Below the pieces are notes generated by a model. It made no database searches and was not told where the DNA came from. It saw only the letters and a program-made list of their open reading frames with translations. A stretch of 42,214 bases of DNA, from the NCBI GenBank assembly GCA_039180865.1, contig JBCDCZ010000007.1, forward strand, positions 1 through 42,214, in the 5' to 3' direction. Position numbers and translations under genes: made by a program. How positions within the stretch are numbered: position 1 is the stretch's first letter; each line of letters starts with the position of its first letter. Of the stretch, positions 32,926 to 40,816 are shown in pieces. The stretch comes from JBCDCU01 sp039180865 (GTDB lineage: Bacteria; Pseudomonadota; Alphaproteobacteria; Rhizobiales; JACESI01).

Positions 32926-33363
32926 ATGGATTATGAGCTGATATTTTCGGTCGCTGGGCTTTTGGCGACCATCGGATGGCTGCTTCTCCTCGCCTCCCCC
33001 ATTTTGCCCAAATGGTCAGACCGATTGGCTGGATTGGTTATCCCGGTCGCTCTCTCTATCAGCTATTGTGCGCTTATCATTGTCGCGCCACCGGAAGGCG
33101 GCGGTTTCGGATCACTCGCCGAGGTGGCCGAATTGTTCTCAGAACCTCAGGCTTTGTTGGCCGGATGGATACACTTCCTCGCATTCGATCTCTTCATCGG
33201 CGCCTGGATTTGCCGCAGGGCGCGGTCGGAGGAAATTCCCTTTTGGCTGGTCCTCCCGTGCCTTCCCATGACCTTTTTGTTCGGGCCCGCCGGATTTTTG
33301 GCGTTTTCGATGATCCGGGGCGTTAAGGCAGCTCGGTCGGTTAAGAATAAGAACGCGCTATAA
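32926..33363 (+). CDS. ABA4-like membrane protein
   Basis: A 145-aa, four-helix membrane protein: LIFSVAGLLATIGWLLLLAS, AGLVIPVALSISYCALIIVA, WIHFLAFDLFIGAWICRRAR and LVLPCLPMTFLFGPAGFLAF. HFLAFDLF.GxW is the core of the ABA4/DUF4281 family, named for a plant neoxanthin-synthesis protein; bacterial roles are unknown. GAGGGG before ATG 32926 sets the start over the long upstream frame. It is under the divergent MarR. Confidence 0.82.
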   Translation: MDYELIFSVAGLLATIGWLLLLASPILPKWSDRLAGLVIPVALSISYCALIIVAPPEGGGFGSLAEVAELFSEPQALLAGWIHFLAFDLFIGAWICRRARSEEIPFWLVLPCLPMTFLFGPAGFLAFSMIRGVKAARSVKNKNAL

Positions 33364-33381
33364 GGGGATCTGACAGCTACA

Positions 33382-33852
33382 TTACTTAGCGGAGTGCGGG
33401 TTCGGATCTTCTCCTTCAAGATACGCTTTCAGGCTGTGCTTGAAGAAATGGTTCCAACCGTCGGTGCAGATCTCCCAACAGTTCAATTCAGGCGTCAATC
33501 CGTCGTGCGTCATCAACACTTCGGTCTTGCCGCCAATATCCATAAACTCCCAGATGATTTTCGTTCCAAGCCATTCCTGCTCGATGGCTTCCGGTTGTCC
33601 GTCGACCTTGTGATGGGCGTCAACGCAGATCATTTCGATCCGGCAGCCCTCCTCCAGTGTCACGGCCTCGAACGTCCAGAACCCGAAGCCCGGAGGAAAC
33701 CTTGCCGTCACTCTGTCTCCGACCTTCTCAAGCTTTCCCTTAGTAGTTTTGGTCCACCATTTGTCCATCCCGGTTGCAACCGCCTGAAAGCAATCGTGCG
33801 CGGAGGCTGTGACATGAATTTGCTCTTGATAGTTTTCAACCGATCTCGCCAT
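33382..33852 (-). CDS. SRPBCC (AHSA1/START-like) domain protein
   Basis: A 156-aa single START-like domain protein: HVTASAHDCFQAVATGMDKW, GFWTFEAVTLEEGCRI, WEFMDIGGKTEVLMTHDGLT and DGWNHFFKHSLKAYLEG at the C-terminal helix. This is the classic AHSA1 layout for binding hydrophobic ligands. AAGGAGAAG supports ATG at 33852. It diverges from an HxlR gene, the second such arrangement in the window. Confidence 0.88.
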   Translation of the reverse strand: MARSVENYQEQIHVTASAHDCFQAVATGMDKWWTKTTKGKLEKVGDRVTARFPPGFGFWTFEAVTLEEGCRIEMICVDAHHKVDGQPEAIEQEWLGTKIIWEFMDIGGKTEVLMTHDGLTPELNCWEICTDGWNHFFKHSLKAYLEGEDPNPHSAK

Positions 33853-33898
33853 TGGCTTCTCCTTAAAGCTCATCGGTATTCTGAAATAAAAGATAGAA

Positions 33899-33924
33899 TT
33901 TGGTAAGTAGGCACTATTTTGGTA
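33899..33924. promoter_or_regulatory. Probable HxlR binding site
   Basis: The minus strand reads TACCAAAATAGTGCCTACTT then ACCAAA, matching 22 of 26 positions of the element at 8929-8954. It lies between the SRPBCC and HxlR start codons. The two HxlR proteins next to these sites are close paralogues. Confidence 0.55.
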
Positions 33925-33958
33925 CTAAAGGAGCAAATGCATACTATTGGAGTTCCTG

Positions 33959-34279
33959 ATGGCTGGAGAGAGTGAAACCGACCTTTGTCCGGCGCCGCTT
34001 GTGTTCGCGATGATCGGCGGCAAATGGAAACTGTCGATCCTGCAAATCCTGATCTTCAAGGGGACCAAACGCTTCGGAGAACTGCGCAAGGAGATCCCGG
34101 CAATCACCCAGACAATGCTGACCAGACAGCTTCGAACACTTGAACAGGATGGCCTCGTTGAAAGAACGGTCTATGCCGAGGTTCCGCCCAAGGTTGAATA
34201 TCGCGCAACCGAGGATGCCATGCGCCTGATGCCCGCTTTTGAGGCCATGCACCAATGGTGGGCGACACGGTCAGTGTGA
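33959..34279 (+). CDS. HxlR-family regulator
   Basis: A 106-aa HxlR protein: CPAPLVFAMIGGKWKLSILQ, GELRKEIPAITQTMLTRQLR, VYAEVPPKVEYRATEDA and FEAMHQWW. It is nearly co-linear with the 8543-8893 copy along its entire length, down to the terminal EAMHQWW. GGAG before ATG 33959 sets the start. It probably represses the SRPBCC gene, and may cross-bind the other locus. Confidence 0.9.
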   Translation: MAGESETDLCPAPLVFAMIGGKWKLSILQILIFKGTKRFGELRKEIPAITQTMLTRQLRTLEQDGLVERTVYAEVPPKVEYRATEDAMRLMPAFEAMHQWWATRSV

Positions 34280-34434
34280 CCGGGCGGGAAGACCGCACTG
34301 GAGGTTGAGGTCCGCAGGTGAAAAGTCTTGTGTTTGGAAATTCCCCGCGCTTCCACCCCAGACCTGGATCATAAGTTGCATTCGCCTGACTTGCGGTGTT
34401 CATTCCTCGGGACACGAGACAAGGAGACCCTGCC

Positions 34435-35064
34435 ATGAGCTTTGAGATATGGACGATCTATGTAGCAACCGTGCTTGCCTTCATGATAACGCCCGGCCCA
34501 AGCCAGCTCCTGATGCTCTCAAACAGTATGGTGCACGGCTTCCGCCCGTCGCTTGCAACCGCCGCCGGAGATCTTTCCGCCAATGCGCTGCAAATGCTTG
34601 CAGCCGGGCTTGGGCTTGCTGCGATCCTTGTCGCCTCGCAGGGTGCGCTCACGGTGATCAAATGGGCGGGCGTCGCCTATCTCATCTGGATGGGTATTCG
34701 CATGTGGCGGAATGCGGGACGCTTCAAATCAGGCACGCACGCAGGCCGTGCGGCGGCGAAACGGGTCTTGTGGTTGCAGGGCTTCATGACATCCGCCGCC
34801 AACCCGAAGGCGGTCGTTTTCTTTGCGGCGCTTTTTCCCCAATTCATTGACCCTTCGGCGCCACTTGCGCCACAGCTTCTGATCCTTTCGCTCACCTATA
34901 TCGCGATCGACGGAACGTTCCTCGTAAGCTATGGCGCAGGGGCTGGCTATATCGCGTCGCGCCTCAAAGGTCGGGCAACAGCCATCGTCCACCGGGTCGG
35001 TGCGAGCTTCCTGATCGGGGCAGCCCTTCTGCTCGGGCTCAAGACCCTCCGCGAGGCGCAGTAA
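34435..35064 (+). CDS. LysE-family amino-acid exporter
   Basis: A 209-aa LysE/RhtB translocator with the family start ATVLAFMITPGPSQLLMLSN (TPGP motif), a glycine-rich helix (GLGLAAILVASQGA) and FMTSAANPKAVVFFAALFPQ (NPK.. FF motif). Six helices are expected. Members export amino acids or other small polar compounds. GGAGACC before ATG 34435 is good. It follows the HxlR gene after 155 bp and may be independent. Confidence 0.9.
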   Translation: MSFEIWTIYVATVLAFMITPGPSQLLMLSNSMVHGFRPSLATAAGDLSANALQMLAAGLGLAAILVASQGALTVIKWAGVAYLIWMGIRMWRNAGRFKSGTHAGRAAAKRVLWLQGFMTSAANPKAVVFFAALFPQFIDPSAPLAPQLLILSLTYIAIDGTFLVSYGAGAGYIASRLKGRATAIVHRVGASFLIGAALLLGLKTLREAQ

Positions 35065-35110
35065 CAGGCAACGCAAGGCCCACACACGAACCGCCAATTC
35101 GGAAAGCCCC

Positions 35111-35434
35111 ATGCACTGGAAAAGCACGTCAATCTCGCTTCTTTGCGCACTTGTTATGTATTACATGGCGCAATTTACTGAAGCGCACCTCAAAGACGGC
35201 GGCATGGTCTGGTGGGGCGGATGGATCGCGGTCACGCTCTTTGTGATCGCTGCTTTCATCCTCATGCAACAATTGAAAAAAGCACGCTATCCCTCTGTGG
35301 CACTTCAGAATTTTACCGTTGCCCTTCGCTACACCATCCTGATCTTAACAGCCTTGTTTGTATGGGAGGCCCTTGCCCGCGGCATCCCGTTACCACCGGA
35401 TATCATTCCCGCGCCCTCGCAGCTCTTCAAGTAG
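35111..35434 (+). CDS. Short membrane protein resembling the N-terminus of an ABC permease
   Basis: A 107-aa protein with three hydrophobic segments (ISLLCALVMYYMAQF, WIAVTLFVIAAFILMQQ, YTILILTALFVWEALARG). The end, WEALARGIPLPPDIIPAPSQ followed by LFK, looks like the first helix and post-helix loop of SsuC/TauC-type permeases, after which the gene stops. No continuation is present in any frame downstream. It may be a real small protein or a clipped permease. The start lies 46 nt after lysE. Confidence 0.6.
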   Translation: MHWKSTSISLLCALVMYYMAQFTEAHLKDGGMVWWGGWIAVTLFVIAAFILMQQLKKARYPSVALQNFTVALRYTILILTALFVWEALARGIPLPPDIIPAPSQLFK

Positions 35435-35476
35435 TGCCCAGACTGGCGCATCGCGTCTTCCTTATCCGCTGTCCTT

Positions 35477-36223
35477 TCAAAGAAAGAAAAAGGCCGAACT
35501 TAGAGCAAAGCCTATGGCGATAATCACCTTGCGGAGGAGTTCGACGCACTCAAATCTCTGAACCAGTCGGGCCGCGACAAAGGCCCCACAAATATTCCCG
35601 ACCATCAGGGGGAGCGTCGTATCCCATTCGATAAGGTCAGCGCAGACGAACGTGATCACCGAGCCAACCGACAAGACCGAAGCAAGGAGGTTTTTGAGAC
35701 CGTTCATACCGTGCAGGTCGCGATAACCTTGAAGGGAAAAGACGGAGAGAAGAACAATCCCCAATCCACCGTTGAAATAGCCGCCATAGGTTGTGGCCGC
35801 GAGATTGAGAAATGCGGATCGGCAAGGTGATGCGCGCCGTCCCTTTCCTGACGAGAGACGCCGAAGGATCGCAGGCGCGAATGCGAAGAGAAGGGTCGCG
35901 GTTAGCAACAGCCACGGGACCAGCGTGACAAAGGCATCGGCCGATGTCACCACCAGAAGACACCCGCCGAGGATACCGCCAAACGCGGCAAGCAGGATAA
36001 CCATCCAAAGAGAAAGCGGGCCCTCCACACCGATCCTCGCCCGATAGGCCCAGACGCTCGCCATATAGCCCGGCACCGCCGTTGTCGTCGCCGTCGCATT
36101 GGCAGAAACCGGTGGCACCCCGGCCCAGATTAGGACCGGCAGCGTTATGAACGTGCCGCCACCTGCAATCGCATTCAAAACGCCGCACAAAAAACCCGCG
36201 CCGAAAAAAATAGCAATCTCCAC
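35477..36223 (-). CDS. TauE/SafE (TSUP) family transporter
   Basis: A 248-aa membrane protein of the sulfite-exporter/TSUP family: FGAGFLCGVLNAIAGGGTFI and ANATATTTAVPGYMASVWAY in the first repeat, YFNGGLGIVLLSVFSLQGYR and NGLKNLLASVLSVGSV in the second. Eight helices are expected. Members export organosulfur compounds or sulfite. GTG at 36223 follows GGAGG. It diverges from the GntR gene 69 bp away, which probably represses it. Confidence 0.9.
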   Translation of the reverse strand: MEIAIFFGAGFLCGVLNAIAGGGTFITLPVLIWAGVPPVSANATATTTAVPGYMASVWAYRARIGVEGPLSLWMVILLAAFGGILGGCLLVVTSADAFVTLVPWLLLTATLLFAFAPAILRRLSSGKGRRASPCRSAFLNLAATTYGGYFNGGLGIVLLSVFSLQGYRDLHGMNGLKNLLASVLSVGSVITFVCADLIEWDTTLPLMVGNICGAFVAARLVQRFECVELLRKVIIAIGFALSSAFFFL

Positions 36224-36268
36224 CCTGGCTCACCTCCGGTTGTTTTTTGCGGAGATGACAGAAGTAAA

Positions 36269-36289
36269 AATTGGTCTAATAATTGGTCT
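36269..36289. promoter_or_regulatory. Direct repeat AATTGGTCT in TSUP/gntR gap
   Basis: AATTGGTCT occurs at 36269-36277 and again at 36281-36289, 12 bp apart, ending four nt before the gntR ATG. Such repeats in a divergent gap are likely contacts for the FadR-type regulator or an overlapping promoter. Confidence 0.45.
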
Positions 36290-36292
36290 GTT

Positions 36293-36988
36293 ATGACATT
36301 GGTTTCATCAAAAAAGGCAAGGGTCGCCGACGCGTTGCGCGAAGCCCTGCCCAACCTCGCGTCCGGTGTGGGAGAGCGCTTGCCTCCCGAGAGAGACCTC
36401 GCGCGCCAATTGGGGTGCAGCCGCGAGACGTTGCGCAGCGCACTGACCGTTCTTGAGGATGAGGGCCTCCTCTGGCGTCATGTCGGTCAGGGTACGTTTC
36501 GTGGCACCCGCCCAGCCTCAGCGCCACTCCAGGAGAAGCTTCGAATCAACGCCACATCGGTCGAGGAGTTTGTAAAAGCGCGCCTATTGATAGAGCCCGT
36601 CGTCTCCGGCGAAGCAGCGCGCAACGCAACACCACAGGATGTCTTACGGCTTCAAGCCTGTGTCAGAAACGGTCGGCTTGGTGCCGACAGCTTTGCCTGC
36701 CAGAAAGCCGATGATCTCTTCCATCGCACAATCGCAGACGTCGCGAAGAACCCGGTTCTCTCCTCAGTTCTCGCCTTTCTCTCGGAAACGCGCCGACGGG
36801 CGGTCTGGCAAACGCAATGGGATCGAACCTACCGTGCAATTGGCATCGACGAATTCAAGACCGATCACAGCGATCAGCACCAGGAGATCGTCGACGCAAT
36901 TGAAACCCGCGACTCGGTCGCGGCGGAAAAGGCCATGCGGCGGCATTTGGAGGCGATCAGAGACGCGCTTAGGATATCTTCTGGTTGA
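36293..36988 (+). CDS. GntR-family regulator, FadR subgroup
   Basis: A 231-aa regulator. N-terminal winged helix: GERLPPERDLARQLGCSRET, then LRSALTVLEDEGLLWRHVGQ and GTF. C-terminal FCD domain from ~residue 85 (FVKARLLIEPVVSGEAARNA; FHRTIADVAKNPVLSS; HQEIVDAIETRD), with the Asp/His metal site of FadR-type sensors. These bind organic acids. It likely controls the TSUP transporter. Confidence 0.92.
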   Translation: MTLVSSKKARVADALREALPNLASGVGERLPPERDLARQLGCSRETLRSALTVLEDEGLLWRHVGQGTFRGTRPASAPLQEKLRINATSVEEFVKARLLIEPVVSGEAARNATPQDVLRLQACVRNGRLGADSFACQKADDLFHRTIADVAKNPVLSSVLAFLSETRRRAVWQTQWDRTYRAIGIDEFKTDHSDQHQEIVDAIETRDSVAAEKAMRRHLEAIRDALRISSG

Positions 36989-37030
36989 CGGTGGGCCGGA
37001 AGCAAGGGTCGCGAACACGCTCAATTGCAA

Positions 37031-37396
37031 CTAGTTGCCAAGTTCGCGCAAGAGTGCCAGGCGCAACATTTCATATTCGTGGCGCGGGATCCCTTCCATC
37101 GCTTCTTCAATGGAAGAATCCTGATCTTCATATGTCTCAGGCGCCGGAAAAAGGCCGCCCGGCGCTGAAAACTGGCTGTCGGTGAGATCGCATCGGATAC
37201 CGTCGATCCGATTGTAATAGTGCCAGATGCCTGGAAGGCGTGTCTTCAAAATGTCACCGCCGAAGAGATCGAATACGACTGCCGCGGTCACGTTACATTG
37301 GCCAGATGCCGGATTCTCTTCCGTCCATTGGACCGCCGTGTCAACCGACCAGGCTTTCCTAAGCGCGCCGCGGACTTCCGTTTCGTTGAATGCCAA
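37031..37396 (-). CDS. YunG-like family protein
   Basis: A 121-aa protein matching the small YunG group: VRGALRKAWSVDTAVQWTEE, NPASGQCNVTAAVVFDLFGG, DILKTRLPGIWHYYNRIDGI then RCDLTDSQF. The GQC...H arrangement hints at a papain-like Cys-His pair, but activity is not shown for the family. I start at TTG 37396, since GGGGAGGG lies five nt upstream and the family begins here; the frame continues to a GTG at 37489 next to the SDR stop. Confidence 0.75.
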   Translation of the reverse strand: MAFNETEVRGALRKAWSVDTAVQWTEENPASGQCNVTAAVVFDLFGGDILKTRLPGIWHYYNRIDGIRCDLTDSQFSAPGGLFPAPETYEDQDSSIEEAMEGIPRHEYEMLRLALLRELGN

Positions 37397-37492
37397 TCCA
37401 CCCTCCCCGACGATCGGAAACGTCCGGCACACTATCGCAAGGGGACCTGCCACGGAAGGATTTTCGGTCAACACCCGAAACGCGAGCACCGC

Positions 37493-38230
37493 CTAGCGGG
37501 TCGCGTATTGGCGGATCATATGGCCGCCATCGACATCGAGGATCTGGCCGGTCAGATAGCCATTGGTAAGGGTTGCTAGAACCGCCTGGGCAATCTCATC
37601 CGGAACACCGACCCGCCCAACCGGCAGGCTCTCACCGGTGCTTCGATACATCTCTTCGCGCTGTTCTTCCGGAACGCCTGCGTAGGCATCCGAGCGCACC
37701 ATGCCCGGCGACATGCAGTTGACGCGAATTTCCGGCCCCAGTTCCAGAGCCATACCGCGCGTGAGCGCTTCGACCGCACCGTTGACGGCACCAAGACCGG
37801 AACAATTTGCGCCGGGCCTGCGGCTTAGAACGCCTGAAAAGAGCATGATCGCGCCGTTCTTTTTGATCTTCGGCAGGACTTCACGGGCCGTGACATAAGG
37901 ACCAAAGAATTTCGCATCGAACATCTGCCGCAACGGACCGGTTTCCGCTGTCGCAAAAGGCCCATGGGTCGCGCTTGAGGCAGAGATCACCAGATAATCG
38001 ATCTCGGGCAGCGCGGCAGCCCAATCTTTCACCGCTGCCTCATCGATCATATCGAAGACGCTGTACTCCGCGTCGTTTCCGATCTCGTTGGCTGCCCGCG
38101 CGAGCTTTTCTTCCGACCGGCTTGCAATATGAACTTTCGCACCGAACTTTGCCGCCATTTCCGCTGTCGCACGACCGATCCCAGATGCACCGCCAACGAT
38201 CAAAACGGTCTTTCCTTCGAGTGAAAACAT
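37493..38230 (-). CDS. SDR-family protein lacking the YxxxK motif
   Basis: A 245-aa short-chain dehydrogenase-fold protein. The cofactor loop is VGGASGIGRATAE and the strand-4 motif SASSATHG replaces NNAG. Where active SDRs have YxxxK, this reads CSGLGAVNGAVEALTRG, with no Tyr or Lys. The rest (RVNCMSPGMVRSDAY, GRVGVPDEIAQAV, GQILDVDGGH) is standard. It belongs to a known subgroup that keeps the fold but loses the usual catalytic pair; it could bind NAD(P) without classical chemistry. It diverges from a LysR gene, its probable activator. Confidence 0.9.
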   Translation of the reverse strand: MFSLEGKTVLIVGGASGIGRATAEMAAKFGAKVHIASRSEEKLARAANEIGNDAEYSVFDMIDEAAVKDWAAALPEIDYLVISASSATHGPFATAETGPLRQMFDAKFFGPYVTAREVLPKIKKNGAIMLFSGVLSRRPGANCSGLGAVNGAVEALTRGMALELGPEIRVNCMSPGMVRSDAYAGVPEEQREEMYRSTGESLPVGRVGVPDEIAQAVLATLTNGYLTGQILDVDGGHMIRQYATR

Positions 38231-38286
38231 CTCAATCTCCCTTTCTGATGACGCCTATTTAGGGAGACCGTTTACATCTTTGAAAT

Positions 38287-38308
38287 GCATATTTAGAATA
38301 CAGTATGC
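38287..38308. promoter_or_regulatory. Inverted repeat in SDR/lysR gap
   Basis: GCATA (38287-38291) and TATGC (38304-38308) form a 5-12-5 inverted repeat touching the lysR start codon at 38305. LysR proteins bind T-N11-A type dyads in such gaps, so this is a candidate site, of modest quality. Confidence 0.35.
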
Positions 38309-39219
38309 GCTCAAATAATATCACTACCATCGACCTCAATCTTCTGAAGGTTCTGAATGAAATCGAGAAGCAGGGAAGCGTGACGCTTGCCGCCGAAGCC
38401 CTTGGCCTTGGTCAACCCGCCGTCAGCCAGGCGCTTGCCCGCCTCCGGGTTACATTGAATGACGATCTCTTCGTCAGAGGCCCCGGCGGTATGGTGCCTA
38501 CGCCGCGCATGGTGGAACTGACCGGACCACTCCGCACAGCGCTCGGCCAGATTGAACACTCCCTTTTCGGCCACCAGAGCTTTGATGAAGCCGGGACTGA
38601 AACCCGTTTCTTCATCGGCGCATCTGATTATGCCGCCAGCCTCTTCGTCCCGAAGATTATGAAGGCGATTGCAGAGCGGATGCCAAAGGCGACCCTTTCC
38701 GTTTTGAGGGCCGATAAGTCCGACGCAGAGCGCTTACTCATGAACGGCGAGATCGATGCTGCGCTCGGCCTTTTTACAGAAAGGTCCGAGTGGATCCGAT
38801 ACCGGCATCTTTATTGCGAACGCCATGTCTGCGTTTTCAATCCGGAGTTTTTGAGCTTGCCGGATCCACTGACCGCCAAAGACTATGCGACTTGCGATCA
38901 TCTGCTGGTCTCCCTCAACGGTTCTCCCTCGGGGTTTATCGACGATCTTCTAGAAAAACAGGGCCTGAAGCGCCGCGTTGCGCTCACAACGCCTTACTTT
39001 CTTCAATGCGCTGATCTTCTTGAAAAGCTTCCATTGATTGCAACCTTGCCGGAAAGGTTTGTGCGGCACTCTTCCGGCCTTTCGGAAATGTCCGTTCGGA
39101 CCCTGCCGTTTGATAGTGCTGGCTTCGATGTTTCAGTGGCCTGGCGCAAGGGAGACGAGAAGAATCCGCGCAGCGCGGCTTTGCAGGACGTCGTCCTTCA
39201 AGCGGTGAAAGATCGCTAG
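38305..39219 (+). CDS. LysR-family regulator
   Basis: A 304-aa LTTR: HTH NLLKVLNEIEKQGSVTLAAE, then ALGLGQPAVSQALARLRVTL, followed by a periplasmic-binding-protein-like effector domain from ~90 (FFIGASDYAASLFVPKIMKA). It has the NodD/LinR-like start with 'IDLNLLKVL'. It probably activates the divergent SDR gene. Confidence 0.92.
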   Translation: MRSNNITTIDLNLLKVLNEIEKQGSVTLAAEALGLGQPAVSQALARLRVTLNDDLFVRGPGGMVPTPRMVELTGPLRTALGQIEHSLFGHQSFDEAGTETRFFIGASDYAASLFVPKIMKAIAERMPKATLSVLRADKSDAERLLMNGEIDAALGLFTERSEWIRYRHLYCERHVCVFNPEFLSLPDPLTAKDYATCDHLLVSLNGSPSGFIDDLLEKQGLKRRVALTTPYFLQCADLLEKLPLIATLPERFVRHSSGLSEMSVRTLPFDSAGFDVSVAWRKGDEKNPRSAALQDVVLQAVKDR

Positions 39220-39296
39220 CTGTCTTGATCTGGCGGGTAACCGACACTGCCTATAGGGTGGTCGTTGTTACTGAACACACCCAAGCCAAGCACCCC

Positions 39297-39653
39297 ATGA
39301 TCGATCTTCTCTATTACGCCATGGTTGGCGCGTTTTTTACCCACGAACTCGACGCCGTGAAACGGCACGAATGGCGTGTTTTGCCCATTGTCCGCGCGCT
39401 TCCCGAAAAGGTCAGCGAGCAAACCTTCATCTGGATGCACATCCCTCTCTTCGCCCTTCTTTTGTGGGGTGGCGATGGTGAGCCGGAAAGTGCGACCCGG
39501 ATCGGCCTTTCGGCTTTCGCCATCATCCATGTCGGGCTCCATTACATCTTCCGAAATCACCCGGCCTATGAATTCAACAATGTGAGTTCCTGGGCGCTCA
39601 TCATCCTCACTGGCCTGCTCGGTGCCGCCTATCTGGTGGCGGTGATGGTTTAG
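39297..39653 (+). CDS. DUF6713-like membrane protein
   Basis: A 118-aa membrane protein: LLYYAMVGAFFTHELDAVKR, HEWRVLPIVRALP, FIWMHIPLFALLLWGGDGEP and WALIILTGLLGAAYLVAVM. The THELDAxxxHEWR and HIPLF motifs are those of the small DUF6713 family, of unknown function; histidines and Glu in the first helix could bind a metal. ATG 39297 lacks a strong ribosome site; TTG at 39225 would add 24 residues. Confidence 0.75.
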   Translation: MIDLLYYAMVGAFFTHELDAVKRHEWRVLPIVRALPEKVSEQTFIWMHIPLFALLLWGGDGEPESATRIGLSAFAIIHVGLHYIFRNHPAYEFNNVSSWALIILTGLLGAAYLVAVMV

Positions 39654-39670
39654 GGGTGGTTGGGCTGAAA

Positions 39671-40324
39671 TTACGCGCCTCCCACTGCCGCGACGAAGGC
39701 TGCGAGTTTCTCTGGGTCTAACCTATCGTTCGTTCGCACGCCGGAACAAAGATCGACCCCGAAGGGCTGAACCGTCCGGATCGCTAGAGCGACGTTGTCC
39801 ACGTTAAGACCGCCTGCAAGAAAAACCGGCTTCGGGCTTTGTTCGACGAAGGCGCGGCTTATGGCCCAGTCATGCGCCCTTCCCGTCCCGCCAAATTCCG
39901 GCGTTGCCGCATTTGGTCTTCCGGAATCCAACAAGAACGCGTGGACATGGGGCGCATAGACGGGGATGAGATCAAGGACGCTTTCATTCTCGACATGGAT
40001 CACCTGCACTCGGCGGATATGGGGCGTCAATGCGGCAAGTTTCGCCGCCTCACTCTCCTCAATATGTGAGACGATTTGAACCGTACTCGGCCCCGTCCGG
40101 CCAATATGATCCGCAATCGCGTCCGCCGTCGTCTCAGAGGTCAGCATGAAGGTTGCGACCGGCGGTGGGACGAAGGCCGCGATCCTGGCAATTTTATCAT
40201 CGCTGATCGGCCCCGGTCCCGACGGCATTTTTGCCACAAGTCCAAGCGCATCGGCGCCGGCGCTGATTGCGATTTCCGCTTCCTCTTCGGAAGCGATACA
40301 GCAGATTTTGATTTTGACACGCAT
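39671..40324 (-). CDS. trpF: Phosphoribosylanthranilate isomerase-like protein
   Basis: A 217-aa TIM-barrel TrpF homologue: the general base Cys is in VKIKICCIA, the general acid Asp in AFLLDSGRP, and phosphate loops are PVFLAGGLNVDNVA and GVDLCSGVRTND. Standard TrpF reads KICG.T; here the Gly is Cys and the following Thr-Arg is replaced, and the gene has no other trp genes nearby. It could be an accessory isomerase acting on a related ribosyl phosphate. ATG at 40324 is chosen; TTG 40330 is alternative. Confidence 0.8.
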   Translation of the reverse strand: MRVKIKICCIASEEEAEIAISAGADALGLVAKMPSGPGPISDDKIARIAAFVPPPVATFMLTSETTADAIADHIGRTGPSTVQIVSHIEESEAAKLAALTPHIRRVQVIHVENESVLDLIPVYAPHVHAFLLDSGRPNAATPEFGGTGRAHDWAISRAFVEQSPKPVFLAGGLNVDNVALAIRTVQPFGVDLCSGVRTNDRLDPEKLAAFVAAVGGA

Positions 40325-40380
40325 AAGCAAACGTTAGGTGGCCCGTCCGATGGATCAAGGCAAAATCCGTCTGGGTGCAA

Positions 40381-40782
40381 CTACGCCGGAAACTCTTCAA
40401 TCGTTACCCGCTCAGGGTTGAAAGATACATAGCTCGCAATAACTTTCGCGAAGCGAAAGGGCTTGCGATAGCTCCAGGCGATCTCTTCTTCGGCAGGCAC
40501 CTGAAGAGAATACCAGGTGCAATCGCCCTTGAGCGGGCAATGGCTTTCCCTTTCCGCGCGCATCAAAGGAACGGCGATTGCTCGCCTTGGGAGATAGAGC
40601 GTCGGGTCATACATGCGATGCCCCACTTCTTTCAGCCGCAGCGCCTCATCGCTTTCGGCAACGAGAAGGTCGCCCAATCTGATACGGACCCGGCCCTTCA
40701 CCGGGGTCACCGTCATGAAATGACGGGGCTCATCAGGATTATGGATTGTGTCTCTCGCCAATGTCACATCACTCGGGATCAT
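40381..40782 (-). CDS. DUF427-family protein
   Basis: A 133-aa protein of the DUF427 beta-tent fold: KGRVRIRLGDLLVAESDEAL, YDPTLYLPRRAIAVPLMRA, SHCPLKGDCTWYSL and EIAWSYRKPFRFAKVIASYV, ending in SFNPERVTIEE. CPLKGxxxYY/WY is the family hallmark. Function is unknown; some relatives act as nucleoside-like tautomerases or hydrolases. ATG 40782 follows AAAGGAATCAAG. The SDR gene upstream ends 34 nt away, so they may be cotranscribed. Confidence 0.85.
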   Translation of the reverse strand: MIPSDVTLARDTIHNPDEPRHFMTVTPVKGRVRIRLGDLLVAESDEALRLKEVGHRMYDPTLYLPRRAIAVPLMRAERESHCPLKGDCTWYSLQVPAEEEIAWSYRKPFRFAKVIASYVSFNPERVTIEEFPA

Positions 40783-40816
40783 CTTGATTCCTTTCCCTTT
40801 TGTCTCATCCTCGAAA

